This document shows positions 1-8,579 of a stretch of 64,000 nt of DNA, piece after piece. The stretch is from Bradyrhizobiaceae bacterium (GTDB lineage: Bacteria > Pseudomonadota > Alphaproteobacteria > Rhizobiales > Xanthobacteraceae), in the NCBI GenBank assembly GCA_020853885.1, contig JADYXZ010000010.1, forward strand, positions 1-64,000, written 5' to 3'. Under the pieces are notes generated by a model. That model ran no database searches. It had not been told where the DNA came from and was given only the letters and a program-made list of their open reading frames with translations. Within the stretch, counting starts at the first letter, position 1; each line of letters begins with the position of its first letter. Position numbers and translations under genes: made by a program.

Positions 1-127
1 CAGCTCCTGGCAGGCGGTCGTACTGCCGCCGGGCGGAGCCCACGGAGCTCCCGGTCCCGTGCTTGCGAGGCACGACAGCGGGCGCCGCTCCCGATCCGCA
101 CCACGGTCGCACCGGTAGCGCCCCTCG
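1..127 (+). other. 3' end of an upstream transcript, unresolved
   Basis: The strong + strand terminator directly after this stretch shows that a + strand transcript ends here. One frame is open from the window edge to a stop near position 117 and another to a stop in the terminator T-run, but neither short peptide is recognisable. It could be the tail of a coding gene or of a structured RNA; the sequence outside the window is needed to decide. Confidence 0.3.
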
Positions 128-158
128 CCGAAGTCGGGCTTGCCCGACTTCGGTTTTT
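128..158 (+). terminator. Rho-independent terminator
   Basis: Perfect 12-bp stem (CCGAAGTCGGGC / GCCCGACTTCGG) with a 2-nt TT spacer, so the real loop is a few bases larger, followed by TTTTT. It ends the unidentified upstream + strand transcript. Confidence 0.9.
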
Positions 159-162
159 AGTG

Positions 163-190
163 CCCGAACTCGCAAACATGCGAGTTCGGG
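163..190. repeat. Second hairpin beside the terminator
   Basis: Perfect 12-bp inverted repeat (CCCGAACTCGCA / TGCGAGTTCGGG) with loop AACA, five bases after the T-run of the preceding terminator. It has no T-run of its own. It may back up the terminator or be a small dispersed palindrome. Confidence 0.6.
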
Positions 191-319
191 GTGGATCAGG
201 ACGCGATTAGTTTAAGGCCGGCCGGAAGGGGTGGGAAAAAGAATTTTTTCCTGTGCGGAAAATGGCGTGTGAACAACTACTTGCTCGGGAATAGCGGGAT
301 GCAGTGCACCTCCTCTAAC

Positions 320-442
320 TGTCATCCCGGGCGAACCGCGCGTAGCGCGGTGAGACCCGGGATCCAGGACCACCAGCGTCGGTGTTCCTGGATTCCGGCT
401 CTCGCTCGCACGCATAAGCGTGCTCACTCGGCCGGGATGACA
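320..442. repeat. Dispersed palindromic element
   Basis: About 120 bp bounded by TGTCATCCCGG and its reverse complement CCGGGATGACA. It has inner stems (CCGCGCGTAGCGCGG) and a second arm pair around GGATCCAGGA / TCCTGGATTC. It lies between the window-edge terminator and the YcjX-like gene. The pattern is that of Rhizobiales intergenic palindromes, related in style to the elements at 26178 and 50635. Confidence 0.7.
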
Positions 443-580
443 GGTATACGCAGCGCTGCGTCCGGGACGACGTATGGCGCCGTACTTAACATCGGCGGTG
501 CGGACACCTATCTATTTCATCGTGTCTTTCCGCCCGGCTCCACGGGCATTTCAGAGCGAGATGCCGCAGTCCGGCAGCCC

Positions 581-2050
581 ATGGCGGTTAACTTTTCCGA
601 CATCATCGAAGAAGCCCGGCTCACCGCCCGCGCGCTCACCGAGTTCGGCGGCGGTCTCTTCAACCCCACCGTCCGGCTCGGCGTCACCGGCCTGTCGCGC
701 GCCGGCAAGACCGTGTTCGTCACCGCGCTCGTGCACGGGCTCGTGCGCGGCGGGCGCTTTCCCGTGTTCGAGCCGCTGGCGAGCGGGCGCATCGCCGGCG
801 CGCGGCTCGAGCCGCAGCCCGACGACGCGGTGCCGCGCTTCGATTACGAGAAGCACCTGCATGACCTGGTGACCGCGCGGCGCTGGCCGGATTCGACGAC
901 GCGGCTCAGCGAATTGCGGCTCGCGATCGACTACCAGTCGCAGCGCGGGCGGACGCGCACGCTCACGCTCGACATCGTCGACTATCCGGGCGAGTGGCTG
1001 CTCGACCTGCCGCTCCTGACGAAGACCTACGAGCAGTGGTCGGCGGAAACGATCCGCCTCTCGCGCGAGCAGCCGCGCGCGAAGCTCGCCGCAAAATGGC
1101 ACGCGCATCTGGCGACGCTCGACGCGGAAGGCGCGGAAGACGAGCAGGCCGCGCTCACGGCGGCGAAGCTCTTCACCGAATATCTCAAGGCGAGCCGCGA
1201 CGAGCGTTTCGCCATGAGCCTCTTGCCGCCCGGGCGGTTCCTCATGCCGGGTGATCTCGCGGGCTCGCCGGCGCTCACCTTCGCGCCGCTCGAGCTGCCC
1301 GAGCTCGGTCCAATTCCCGACCGTTCGCTGTGGGCGATGATGCGGCGGCGCTATGAAGCCTACAAGAGCGCCGTGGTGCGGCCGTTCTTCCGCGACCACT
1401 TCAGCCTGCTCGACCGGCAGATCGTGCTGGTCGACGCGCTCGCCGCTTTCAACGCGGGGCCGGAGGCGGTGCGCGATCTCGAACGCGCGCTCGAAGGCAT
1501 CCTCGACTGCTTCCGCGTCGGCCAGCGCTCTTTCTTCGGCTCGATGGTGCGGCCGAAGGTCGACCGGGTGCTGTTCGCGGCGACCAAGGCCGACCATATG
1601 CACCACACGAGCCACGACCGGCTGGAAGCGATCCTGCGGCGCATGACCAAGCACGCCGCGGAGCGCGCGCAGTTCGCCGGGGCCGAGATCGACGTCGTGG
1701 CACTCGCCGCCGTGCGCGCAACGCGAGAAGCGACGGTGAAGCGCGGGCGGGAGACGCTGCCCTCCATCCTCGGCACGCCGGCGGCGGGCGAGGTCGCGGG
1801 CGGGGAGACCTTCGACGGCAAGACGGAGACGGCGATCTTTCCCGGCGACTTGCCGGCCGACCCGGACGCGCTGTTTGACGGCGCGGGCGGCTTCCGCGGA
1901 CTCGCCGCGGGCAAGGCGGAGCAGGCGGATTTCCGCTTCCTGCGCTTCCGGCCGCCGGCGGTCGAAATGACGGAAGACGGCGCGCCCGCGCTGCCGCATA
2001 TTCGCCTCGACCGGGCGCTGCAGTTCCTGATCGGAGACCGGCTCAGATGA
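581..2050 (+). CDS. YcjX-like P-loop NTPase
   Basis: Predicted 489-aa cytoplasmic nucleotide-binding protein of the YcjX family, whose cellular role is not settled; it is usually paired with a YcjF/DUF697 membrane protein, as here. A Walker A motif GLSRAGKT sits at residues 37-44. The text DIVDYPGEW near residue 130 resembles a Walker B region, and a TKAD motif near residue 330 is like the base-specificity loop of GTPases. The frame is open further upstream to 191, but that part runs through a palindromic repeat and has no protein-like character. The ATG at 581, followed at once by conserved family sequence, is therefore taken as the start. The stop overlaps the next start (ATGA), indicating translational coupling. 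Confidence 0.85.
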   Translation: MAVNFSDIIEEARLTARALTEFGGGLFNPTVRLGVTGLSRAGKTVFVTALVHGLVRGGRFPVFEPLASGRIAGARLEPQPDDAVPRFDYEKHLHDLVTARRWPDSTTRLSELRLAIDYQSQRGRTRTLTLDIVDYPGEWLLDLPLLTKTYEQWSAETIRLSREQPRAKLAAKWHAHLATLDAEGAEDEQAALTAAKLFTEYLKASRDERFAMSLLPPGRFLMPGDLAGSPALTFAPLELPELGPIPDRSLWAMMRRRYEAYKSAVVRPFFRDHFSLLDRQIVLVDALAAFNAGPEAVRDLERALEGILDCFRVGQRSFFGSMVRPKVDRVLFAATKADHMHHTSHDRLEAILRRMTKHAAERAQFAGAEIDVVALAAVRATREATVKRGRETLPSILGTPAAGEVAGGETFDGKTETAIFPGDLPADPDALFDGAGGFRGLAAGKAEQADFRFLRFRPPAVEMTEDGAPALPHIRLDRALQFLIGDRLR

Positions 2051-3075
2051 GCGAACATTCGCGACACCGCCGTCCCGCCGCGTTCCGGCTCGACGATCCG
2101 CAGGTGATCGTCACCGAACGCGAGGACGCGGCCGTGCACACGCCGGCACGCGTGCGCGTGATCCCCGAGAGCGAAGACGCCGCCCTGCCGGTACCGGCGG
2201 AACCGGCCGCTCCGGCGCGGCGCGGCTTCCGCTGGGGCACGCTGTTCTGGTCCGCGCTCGGCGGGCTCGTGGCGCTCGGCCTTTCGCTGGCGGTGACGCG
2301 GCTCGTGGAAGACCTGTTCGCGCGCAGCGAGGCGCTCGGCTATGCCGGGCTGGCGCTTGCGGTGCTCGCAGCGCTTGCCTTGCTCGTGATCGTGGCGCGC
2401 GAGGCGCTCGGCCTCTTCCGCCTTGCGGCGATCGAGAAGCTGCATGCGCGCGCGACGGCGGCGATCGCGAGCGACGACCGCGCGGAAGGGCGCGCGGTTG
2501 TCGACAATCTGCTGTCGCTCCTGCGCCACACGCCGCAGCTCGCGCGGGGGCGCGCCAATGTCGAGCGGCATCTCGGCGACATCATCGACGGCGCGGATCT
2601 GGTGCGGCTCGCCGAGCGCGAGCTGATGAGCCCGCTCGATCAGGAGGCGGTGCGGCTCGTGAGCAATGCCGCCAAGCGCGTTTCCGTGGTGACGGCGGTG
2701 AGCCCGCGCGCGCTGATCGACATGGGGTTCGTGCTGATCACGACGCTCAATGTCGTGCGGCGTGTGGCTCTCCTCTATGGCGGGCGGCCGGGCGCGCTCG
2801 GCCTGTTCCGGCTGCTGCGCCTGTCAATTGCGCATCTGGCGGTGACCGGCGGGCTCGCGGCGGGCGACAGCCTGATCCAGCAGATGCTCGGCCACGGCGT
2901 CGCGGCAAAGCTCTCGGCGAAGCTCGGCGAAGGCGTGCTGAACGGGTTGCTGACGGCGCGGCTCGGGCTTGCCGCGATCGAGGTAACGCGGCCCCTGCCC
3001 TTTGCCGCGCTCCCGCGCCCGGCGCTCGGCACAGTCGCAGGCGACCTCGTGCGCGGGGTGAAGGGGAAGGAGTAG
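2047..3075 (+). CDS. DUF697 / YcjF-type (TIGR01620) membrane protein
   Basis: 342-aa inner-membrane protein. The first ~75 residues are charged and proline-rich, then two hydrophobic segments follow at about 76-95 and 103-120, a soluble stretch that includes an LLRHTPQLARGR region, and a C-terminal half rich in hydrophobic and glycine residues (about 215-290) matching the DUF697 domain. It starts inside the stop codon of the YcjX-like gene with a 4-bp overlap, the standard arrangement of this gene pair in Proteobacteria. Family membership is by recognition of pattern and context; biochemical function is unknown. Confidence 0.8.
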   Translation: MSEHSRHRRPAAFRLDDPQVIVTEREDAAVHTPARVRVIPESEDAALPVPAEPAAPARRGFRWGTLFWSALGGLVALGLSLAVTRLVEDLFARSEALGYAGLALAVLAALALLVIVAREALGLFRLAAIEKLHARATAAIASDDRAEGRAVVDNLLSLLRHTPQLARGRANVERHLGDIIDGADLVRLAERELMSPLDQEAVRLVSNAAKRVSVVTAVSPRALIDMGFVLITTLNVVRRVALLYGGRPGALGLFRLLRLSIAHLAVTGGLAAGDSLIQQMLGHGVAAKLSAKLGEGVLNGLLTARLGLAAIEVTRPLPFAALPRPALGTVAGDLVRGVKGKE

Positions 3076-3078
3076 CCG

Positions 3079-4368
3079 TTAACCCGCGACGCGGTCGATC
3101 TCGGCGCCGCAGGCGGCGAGCTTCTCTTCCAGCCGCTCGAAGCCGCGGTCGAGATGATAGACGCGATGGACCACGGTCTCGCCTTCGGCGGCGAGGCCCG
3201 CGATCACCAGCGAGACGGACGCGCGCAGATCGGTCGCCATCACCGGCGCGCCCTTGAGGCGCTCGACGCCTTCGATGGTCGCCGTTTCGCCGTCGAGATG
3301 AATCTTCGCGCCGAGACGCACGAGCTCCTGCACGTGCATGAAGCGGTTCTCGAAGATCGTCTCGGTGATGTGCGAAGTGCCGCTCGCACGCGACATCAGC
3401 GCCATCAGTTGCGCCTGCAGATCGGTCGGGAAGCCGGGAAACGGCGCGGTCGAGACTTCCACCGCGCCAAGGCCCGCGCCATTCCGCTGCACGCGCAGGC
3501 CCTCGTTCGTCTCCGCGATCTCGACGCCCGCCTGCCGCAGCACGTCGAGCGCCGATTGCAGAAGGTCAGCGCGGGAGCCGGCGAGCGTCACGTCGCCACC
3601 GGTCATGGCCACGGCCATCGCGTAGGTGCCGGTCTCGATGCGGTCGGGCAGCACGCGGTGGCGCGCGGCGCCGAGCCGCTCGGTGCCCTGGATATGAATC
3701 GTCGAGGTACCCGCGCCTTCGATCTTCGCGCCCATCTTGCGCAGGCAATCGGCGACGTCGACGATCTCCGGCTCGCGCGCGGCGTTCTCGATCACGGTCT
3801 CGCCGCGGGCAAGCGAAGCCGCCATGAGGGCGGTGTGCGTGGCGCCGACGGAGACTTTCGGAAAGTGCACGCGCGCGCCGCGCAGGCCGTTCGGCGCGCT
3901 CGCGAGCACATAGCCGCTCTCGATGTCGATGTTGGCGCCGAGCGCGCGCAGCGCGTCGAGATGGAAATCCACCGGCCGCGTGCCGATGGCGCAGCCGCCA
4001 GGCATGGAGACGCGCGCCTGGCGCATGCGGGCGACGAGCGGGCCGATGACCCAGAAGCTCGCGCGCATCTTCGTGACGAGATGATAGGGCGCCGTGGTGT
4101 CGACGATGTTCTTCGCCGAGAGCTGCATCGTCTGGCCGTAATGGTCATCCTCGCCCGCGCGCTTGCCGCTCACGGTGATGTCGACGCCGTGGTTGCCGAG
4201 GATGTGCTGCAGCAGCGTCACGTCGGCGAGGCGCGGCACGTTTTCCAGCACGAGCGTCTCGTCGGTGAGCAGGCTCGCGATCATCAGCGGCAGCGTCGCG
4301 TTCTTCGCGCCGGCAATCGGGATGGTGCCGTTCAGGCGGCGGCCGCCACGGATGCGGATGCGGTCCAA
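3079..4368 (-). CDS. murA: UDP-N-acetylglucosamine 1-carboxyvinyltransferase
   Basis: 429 aa. It catalyses the first committed step of peptidoglycan synthesis, transferring enolpyruvate from PEP to UDP-GlcNAc in the cytoplasm. The substrate-binding Lys22-Asn23 pair is present in GAKNATLP, and the catalytic cysteine, the site of fosfomycin attack, is Cys126 in [10 protein letters not shown]. The length is normal and the sequence is alignable with the family to the C-terminal [12 protein letters not shown] motif. It converges with the DUF697 gene, leaving 3 bp between the stops. The small basic protein gene upstream on the same strand may be co-transcribed. Confidence 0.97.
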   Translation of the reverse strand: MDRIRIRGGRRLNGTIPIAGAKNATLPLMIASLLTDETLVLENVPRLADVTLLQHILGNHGVDITVSGKRAGEDDHYGQTMQLSAKNIVDTTAPYHLVTKMRASFWVIGPLVARMRQARVSMPGGCAIGTRPVDFHLDALRALGANIDIESGYVLASAPNGLRGARVHFPKVSVGATHTALMAASLARGETVIENAAREPEIVDVADCLRKMGAKIEGAGTSTIHIQGTERLGAARHRVLPDRIETGTYAMAVAMTGGDVTLAGSRADLLQSALDVLRQAGVEIAETNEGLRVQRNGAGLGAVEVSTAPFPGFPTDLQAQLMALMSRASGTSHITETIFENRFMHVQELVRLGAKIHLDGETATIEGVERLKGAPVMATDLRASVSLVIAGLAAEGETVVHRVYHLDRGFERLEEKLAACGAEIDRVAG

Positions 4369-4467
4369 ATCAGGCTCCTGTGGCGGGAATGAAGGCGAAG
4401 GCGTCGCGGCGGGAAACTAGCGCCACGGACGCGGCGAGAACATGGCGCGGGCACGCGGATATGCGAA

Positions 4468-4656
4468 TCACTCCACAGGCCGCTTTTGGGCCGATCCGCC
4501 CTCGCCGCGGGTGGCGGCCTCGGCCGTGCGGCTGCGCGCCCGCTCCTTGCGCCGCTTCAGGTTGGCGCGGAGCGCGGCGGCCAGCCGCTCGGCGCGGGCG
4601 TCCGCTGCGGGACGCTGCGGCGATTGGCGCGGGCCGGAGCCGGGCTTGTCGATCAT
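4468..4656 (-). CDS. Small basic conserved protein (62 aa)
   Basis: 62-aa, very basic protein with a central helix-like segment AERLAAALRANLKRRKERAR, a pattern I associate with small conserved alphaproteobacterial proteins of unknown function. The ATG at 4656 is preferred over the longer frame to 4842, because the longer version would run through the tRNA-Thr gene. It lies about 100 bp upstream of murA on the same strand. Possible roles such as RNA or ribosome binding are only guesses from its charge. Confidence 0.6.
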   Translation of the reverse strand: MIDKPGSGPRQSPQRPAADARAERLAAALRANLKRRKERARSRTAEAATRGEGGSAQKRPVE

Positions 4657-4769
4657 GGGCAATCGGGTACAACCGCGCCGCCCGCGCCGCAAGCATGCTT
4701 GCAGCCGGGCCCGTGCCTGTGGCACTTTCGCGCCGTTCCGGGCCCGAAGCGCCCCTTTCTCCTGACGTC

Positions 4770-4844
<75 letters not shown>

Positions 4845-4888
4845 GTTCCCCGCATTGTCCGGTCAGACAACTCCGGCAGAAGCACCGC

Positions 4889-5812
4889 TCACAGCGAGGT
4901 CGCGGCAGCAGCTCGTTCCCGGCGGCGAGTGCGCTGTCTGAGCCGGCGGCGCAGCCAGATCGACAGCCCGGTCACCAGCAGGCCGATCATGGCGAAAGAG
5001 GTCACGATGTTCATCATGGACGACCACGCGCCCGCGAAATTGCCTTCATGCCAGAGGCGCGGCCAATTGCGCGGAAGCACCATGGTGCCGTCGCGAGTCA
5101 CGTCGTAAACTTTGTATTCGCCGTCTTCGACAAGACGGACCATGAGCCGGCCGCCCATCGGCCGCATCCAGACAAGCGATGAAAGGTCGTGGCTCTGGCC
5201 GACAATCCGTACTGCTTCCGCCAGCGCGATCGGAGCGCCCGGTGCAGCCGGAGCGGCCGGCAGGCTCGTGAACGTGACACCCCAGGCGATCAAAAGACCG
5301 GTCAACGGCGACAGCACGACGAGCGGCAGCAGGCCCCAACCCATCGCCTTGTGCCAACCGGACAATGAATTTGCGAACCGCGGCCAGCCCATGAAGGCGC
5401 CGATAACGACCAACACCAGCATCGCGATCGATGAGGCCGTCACGAGCCAGCCGAGATCGAGGAGCAGCGATTCGTGGATCTGGCGCGTTGCGACGAGCAC
5501 GCTCGCGAGCGCCGACGGCCCCGGTCGTACCTGACCGGTGGCGGCGTCGATGATCGTGCCGTTGCTCCTTCCCGCGCCGATGGTCAGCGTATTGTCGTAG
5601 CTCCGATACGCGAGCGAGCGGGCCTGGCCGGCCGGGTCGTGCTGGCTCAACAGCTTCTCGATGCCGGCGGGCGACAGAGAGTTCGGCTCGATGGAGCCGG
5701 CGACCAGCCACGGCTCGACCGACAGGATCAAACCGGTGCCGATCACGATCAGGAGAGGAAGCGCGAAGACGAGAGCGATCCACCGGTGGAGCTTCAGCAG
5801 CCAGACTTTCAT
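4889..5812 (-). CDS. PepSY-associated TM helix protein
   Basis: 307-aa inner-membrane protein of the PepSY-TM type. A first helix follows the N-terminal LHRWIALVFALP text, which is typical of the family. Periplasmic PepSY-like segments sit near residues 50-110, with further helices at about 128-146, 158-178 and 275-293, and a basic cytosolic tail. Members often occur with iron or siderophore uptake and reductase genes; some act in ferric-siderophore reduction. It is divergent from the MarR regulator at 5907, and two operator-like repeats lie in the 94-bp gap, so it is the likely target of that regulator. The substrate is unknown. Confidence 0.8.
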   Translation of the reverse strand: MKVWLLKLHRWIALVFALPLLIVIGTGLILSVEPWLVAGSIEPNSLSPAGIEKLLSQHDPAGQARSLAYRSYDNTLTIGAGRSNGTIIDAATGQVRPGPSALASVLVATRQIHESLLLDLGWLVTASSIAMLVLVVIGAFMGWPRFANSLSGWHKAMGWGLLPLVVLSPLTGLLIAWGVTFTSLPAAPAAPGAPIALAEAVRIVGQSHDLSSLVWMRPMGGRLMVRLVEDGEYKVYDVTRDGTMVLPRNWPRLWHEGNFAGAWSSMMNIVTSFAMIGLLVTGLSIWLRRRLRQRTRRRERAAAATSL

Positions 5813-5828
5813 CGGGGATCGTTCCTAT

Positions 5829-5876
5829 TTATCTTTCCAGGAAAATATATGCGGATTTGTCTTTCCAGCAAGATAT
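5829..5876. promoter_or_regulatory. Two tandem operator-like repeats (MarR type)
   Basis: TCTTTCCAG occurs twice exactly 28 bp apart (5832-5840 and 5860-5868). Each copy sits in a short inverted repeat: TTTCC-A-GGAAA centred on 5839, and TCTT-N6-AAGA at 5860-5873. They lie between the divergent PepSY and MarR genes in a locally AT-rich stretch. MarR proteins commonly bind such palindromes next to their own gene, so autoregulation and control of the PepSY gene are inferred. Confidence 0.6.
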
Positions 5877-5906
5877 GAATCATTAAATGACGGTAAGGAG
5901 ACGTTC

Positions 5907-6437
5907 ATGAATGCGGGCCGCCGGCAGACCGCCGATGACATCCTGAGAGAACGGGCGAAGAACTGGCCCGCCGCGGTGACGCCGGTCTCAAATCTGATGA
6001 TGCGCGTCTTCCGGCTCAACAACCTCGTGCTCGACAATGCGACGCGTCAGGTGGCCGCGCTCGGTCTCACCCTCACGGAATTCGAAGTCCTCGTCACGCT
6101 GCGGGGCGCGCCGCCGCCGCACGAGCTGATCCCGACCGAGCTCTACAGCGCCGTTCTGATTTCATCGGGCGGACTGACGAAGGTTCTGAACGGGCTGGAA
6201 AAGAGGAATCTCGTCACGCGCGGGAAAGGCCGGCCGGACCGGCGAAGCAAGCCGGTGCGTCTCACCGCCAGGGGGCGCGCGCTCGCCGAGCGCGCGATGG
6301 CCAAGGTCCTGCAATCCGATGGCGCGCTCATCTCCGGCGGACTTTCGGCTGCCGAGGTTGAGCGGTTGACCCGGCTGCTGCGGAAGCTGCTTGCGACGCT
6401 CGAGCCCACGAAAAGCGCCCGGCTTGCTGCGCAATAG
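5907..6437 (+). CDS. MarR family transcriptional regulator
   Basis: 176-aa winged-helix DNA-binding protein. The recognition-helix region SSGGLTKVLNGLEKRNLVTR and the wing with GRPDRRSKPVRLT are typical of MarR dimeric regulators; N- and C-terminal helices would form the dimer interface. The ATG at 5907 is chosen because TAAGGAG lies 6 bp upstream and the frame upstream runs back into the PepSY gene. The ligand is unknown. No cysteine is visible in the translated protein, which argues against a thiol-based peroxide sensor of the OhrR kind. Confidence 0.9.
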   Translation: MNAGRRQTADDILRERAKNWPAAVTPVSNLMMRVFRLNNLVLDNATRQVAALGLTLTEFEVLVTLRGAPPPHELIPTELYSAVLISSGGLTKVLNGLEKRNLVTRGKGRPDRRSKPVRLTARGRALAERAMAKVLQSDGALISGGLSAAEVERLTRLLRKLLATLEPTKSARLAAQ

Positions 6438-6458
6438 ATCGCGAAGTGCAGGACAACT

Positions 6459-7943
6459 TTATCGGCTCGGCGAATTGTTTCCCGCCGTGGTCACCTCGAA
6501 CGCGAAGCGGAAGCGCGGCAGGTCTTCGCCCGGATGATCGGCGGCGTAAGTGAGCTGCGGAAGCCGGAAATTGATCGGCCGGCCCTCCTTCCCCTTGTAG
6601 ATCGCGGGATAGAGATCGATGAAATGCCAGCCCGGCTCGCCGGTCGCGTACAGCGTGATCTCGACATCGCCCTGGCTGTTAAAGCCGCACGCGTAGCCGA
6701 TGTAGTTGTTGTCATAGAGGACGGTGTAGATATTCGCCGTCTCGGTCCAGCCGACGCCCTTCAACCGGATCTTGAATTCCGTGCCGGCAGGCCCTCGCCC
6801 GACGGTGAGCGGGGATGCGGTGGGCACGATCCAATGCGTGCCGGTCTTCTTTGCCGCTCCATCTTGAAGCCAGAGCGCGTGCGCGCCGCCGAGATCGACC
6901 GGCGTCTCGAACCGGAATTCGACGCGGCCGGAGGCGTCCGCGTTCGCCTTGGCGATGACCGAAGAAGATTCTTCCCACCCGCGGCCGCCGACCCGATTGC
7001 CGGTCACTGTGTTCCAGTTGAGCTCATACGATCGGCCCGGCGTCATGCCCGCGGCGTGCACGGTCGCCGGCTGTCCGACGCGGGAGAAGCGCGGCGACAC
7101 GACCAGATCGCCCTCTGGCGGCAAGCTGCGGACATCCGTCTGCGCCTGCTGCTCCGGCGGCGGCGGCAGGACGGCGTCTCCCGGCGTCAGCATGAAGGAC
7201 AGGGCAAAGCGCGGCCGGTCAGGCTCGGGCGACTGCTGCATGTTGCGATAGGGAAACGTGAAGTCGCCGTGCAGCACTTCCAGCACATGCAGGCCGGGCT
7301 TGCCGGTGGCGGGAATGGTGAAGCTGGCCGAGCCGCCGGTCGACACCGAGGAAATCCAGCCGGTGAAGTTGTTGTCGTAGAGCAGCAGCCAGGAATTCTG
7401 CAGCTGCCGCCAGCCGATGCCCTTGATGTCGACGCGGATCGGCGTTCCGACCGGGCCGCTTTCCGGCGACAGCCTGACCGTCATGTCCAGGTGGAAGCCT
7501 GCCTGCGTGAACAGGCGGTCGCCCTGCTGCAGCACGATGTCGTGCGCGAACCCGAAATCGTCGGGCGCAATGAAGCTGGCGGAAAGCTTCCCGTCGCGGT
7601 CGCTCTTTACCGTGGCGATGCGATAGGCGACGGGCGTGTATTCGCGGCCGTGATACTCCCCGTCGGCCACCTTCCAGTTGCCTTTCACCGTGCGCCAGAC
7701 GAGCGCGAACTCCTGCCCGGCCGGCAATCCTTCGGCGCGCACGGTGAGCGGCGTGCCCACCGGCCCGTGCAGCGGCGTGACGGCGAGACGCCCGACGTAA
7801 GGACCGGCCGCCGAGGCCAGCGCGACTTCGGGTCCGAGGTCGGCGGCACGCGGCGGATCATTTGCAGCGCCGGCCGCATGGACCGGCAGCAGCAACGCGA
7901 ACGCTGCCACCACGCACGTCCTGAACAGTGCGTTCGTAATCAC
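6459..7943 (-). CDS. Secreted protein with internally duplicated beta-sandwich-like repeats
   Basis: About 494 aa, beginning with a Sec signal peptide (TCVVAAFALLLPVHAAGA). The mature part is two homologous halves of about 200 aa. Each half opens with a GPVGTPLTVRAEGLPAG-like or RVGQPATVHAAGMTPG-like segment. Each then has a second GPxGTxxxxxxKGxGW module followed by LLYDNN(F/Y) and ends with a GxPGxHxxxL motif. The 'G-P-G-T-x-hydrophobic' openings recall IPT/TIG or Ig-like folds, so four domains are likely. A GTG start at 7943 is preferred, 11 bp after the stop of the preceding gene; no function is recognised. The two genes are probably one operon encoding extracytoplasmic partners. Confidence 0.65.
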   Translation of the reverse strand: MITNALFRTCVVAAFALLLPVHAAGAANDPPRAADLGPEVALASAAGPYVGRLAVTPLHGPVGTPLTVRAEGLPAGQEFALVWRTVKGNWKVADGEYHGREYTPVAYRIATVKSDRDGKLSASFIAPDDFGFAHDIVLQQGDRLFTQAGFHLDMTVRLSPESGPVGTPIRVDIKGIGWRQLQNSWLLLYDNNFTGWISSVSTGGSASFTIPATGKPGLHVLEVLHGDFTFPYRNMQQSPEPDRPRFALSFMLTPGDAVLPPPPEQQAQTDVRSLPPEGDLVVSPRFSRVGQPATVHAAGMTPGRSYELNWNTVTGNRVGGRGWEESSSVIAKANADASGRVEFRFETPVDLGGAHALWLQDGAAKKTGTHWIVPTASPLTVGRGPAGTEFKIRLKGVGWTETANIYTVLYDNNYIGYACGFNSQGDVEITLYATGEPGWHFIDLYPAIYKGKEGRPINFRLPQLTYAADHPGEDLPRFRFAFEVTTAGNNSPSR

Positions 7944-7954
7944 CTTCCGCCCTA

Positions 7955-8446
7955 TCAAGGCTTGGTGAACTCGACCTCGCCGGGGATGACCGTCAGTTGC
8001 GAGAGCTGGATCTTGAACGGCTCCCACGTGTGCGACTGACCCTTGAGGTCGACCGCCGTCACCTTATAGACGAGCGTTCCGGTCGGATAATCGGCCGGAA
8101 TGACCCACGCCGTCGCCCAGAAGAAGTCATCGGTTCGTCCGCGCGGATGCGGGCCGAAACGCATGGAAAATTTCTGCCCGTCCGGCAGCTCGACGGTGAG
8201 ACTCTTGAGGGCCTTGTCGTCGATCGGCTTGCCCGCGGCGTCGAGCACGCGCACGCGCCAGACGACGGACTCTTTACGCTTGAACTGACTGGCCAGCACG
8301 CAGGCCGGTCCGGTGAGTCCTTCTTTCTGGACCCCGCGCACCATGTCGCCTTCGAAGAACAGCTTCTGGCCGTCTTGCGCATGCGCGCTTGCCATCGCTG
8401 CAAGCAGGGCGACGGGAAGAACGATCGCCGGGAGTCTTCGTGACAT
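7955..8446 (-). CDS. Secreted protein of unknown function (163 aa)
   Basis: 163 aa with a clear signal peptide (LPAIVLPVALLAAMASAHAQ). The mature part has a single cysteine in TGPACVLASQFKRKE and a fibronectin- or Ig-like beta pattern: VWRVRVLDAAGKPI, LPDGQKF, and then YPTGTLVYKVTAVDLKGQSHTWEPF. It resembles a carbohydrate- or protein-binding beta-sandwich. The ATG at 8446 is taken as start because GGAG lies 9 bp before it; an in-frame ATG at 8461 has its ribosome site too close. It is the first gene of a two-gene unit with the 494-aa secreted protein. Function not recognised. Confidence 0.65.
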   Translation of the reverse strand: MSRRLPAIVLPVALLAAMASAHAQDGQKLFFEGDMVRGVQKEGLTGPACVLASQFKRKESVVWRVRVLDAAGKPIDDKALKSLTVELPDGQKFSMRFGPHPRGRTDDFFWATAWVIPADYPTGTLVYKVTAVDLKGQSHTWEPFKIQLSQLTVIPGEVEFTKP

Positions 8447-8579
8447 TTCAATGATCTCCATTACCTCCGTGCAGTAGGCCGGGAGACCGGTCGGCGGTCA
8501 TTGACCAAGATCAATCGGGCCGCGCGCTCATCTTTCCGGCGGTATGCGAATCCTGCCGATCTCCGGATTGCAGCCGAAT

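Noticed and set aside
191-580. N-terminal extension of the YcjX-like protein
   Set aside because: The extra 130 residues are encoded by a dispersed palindrome and have no protein character; the ATG at 581 fits the family.
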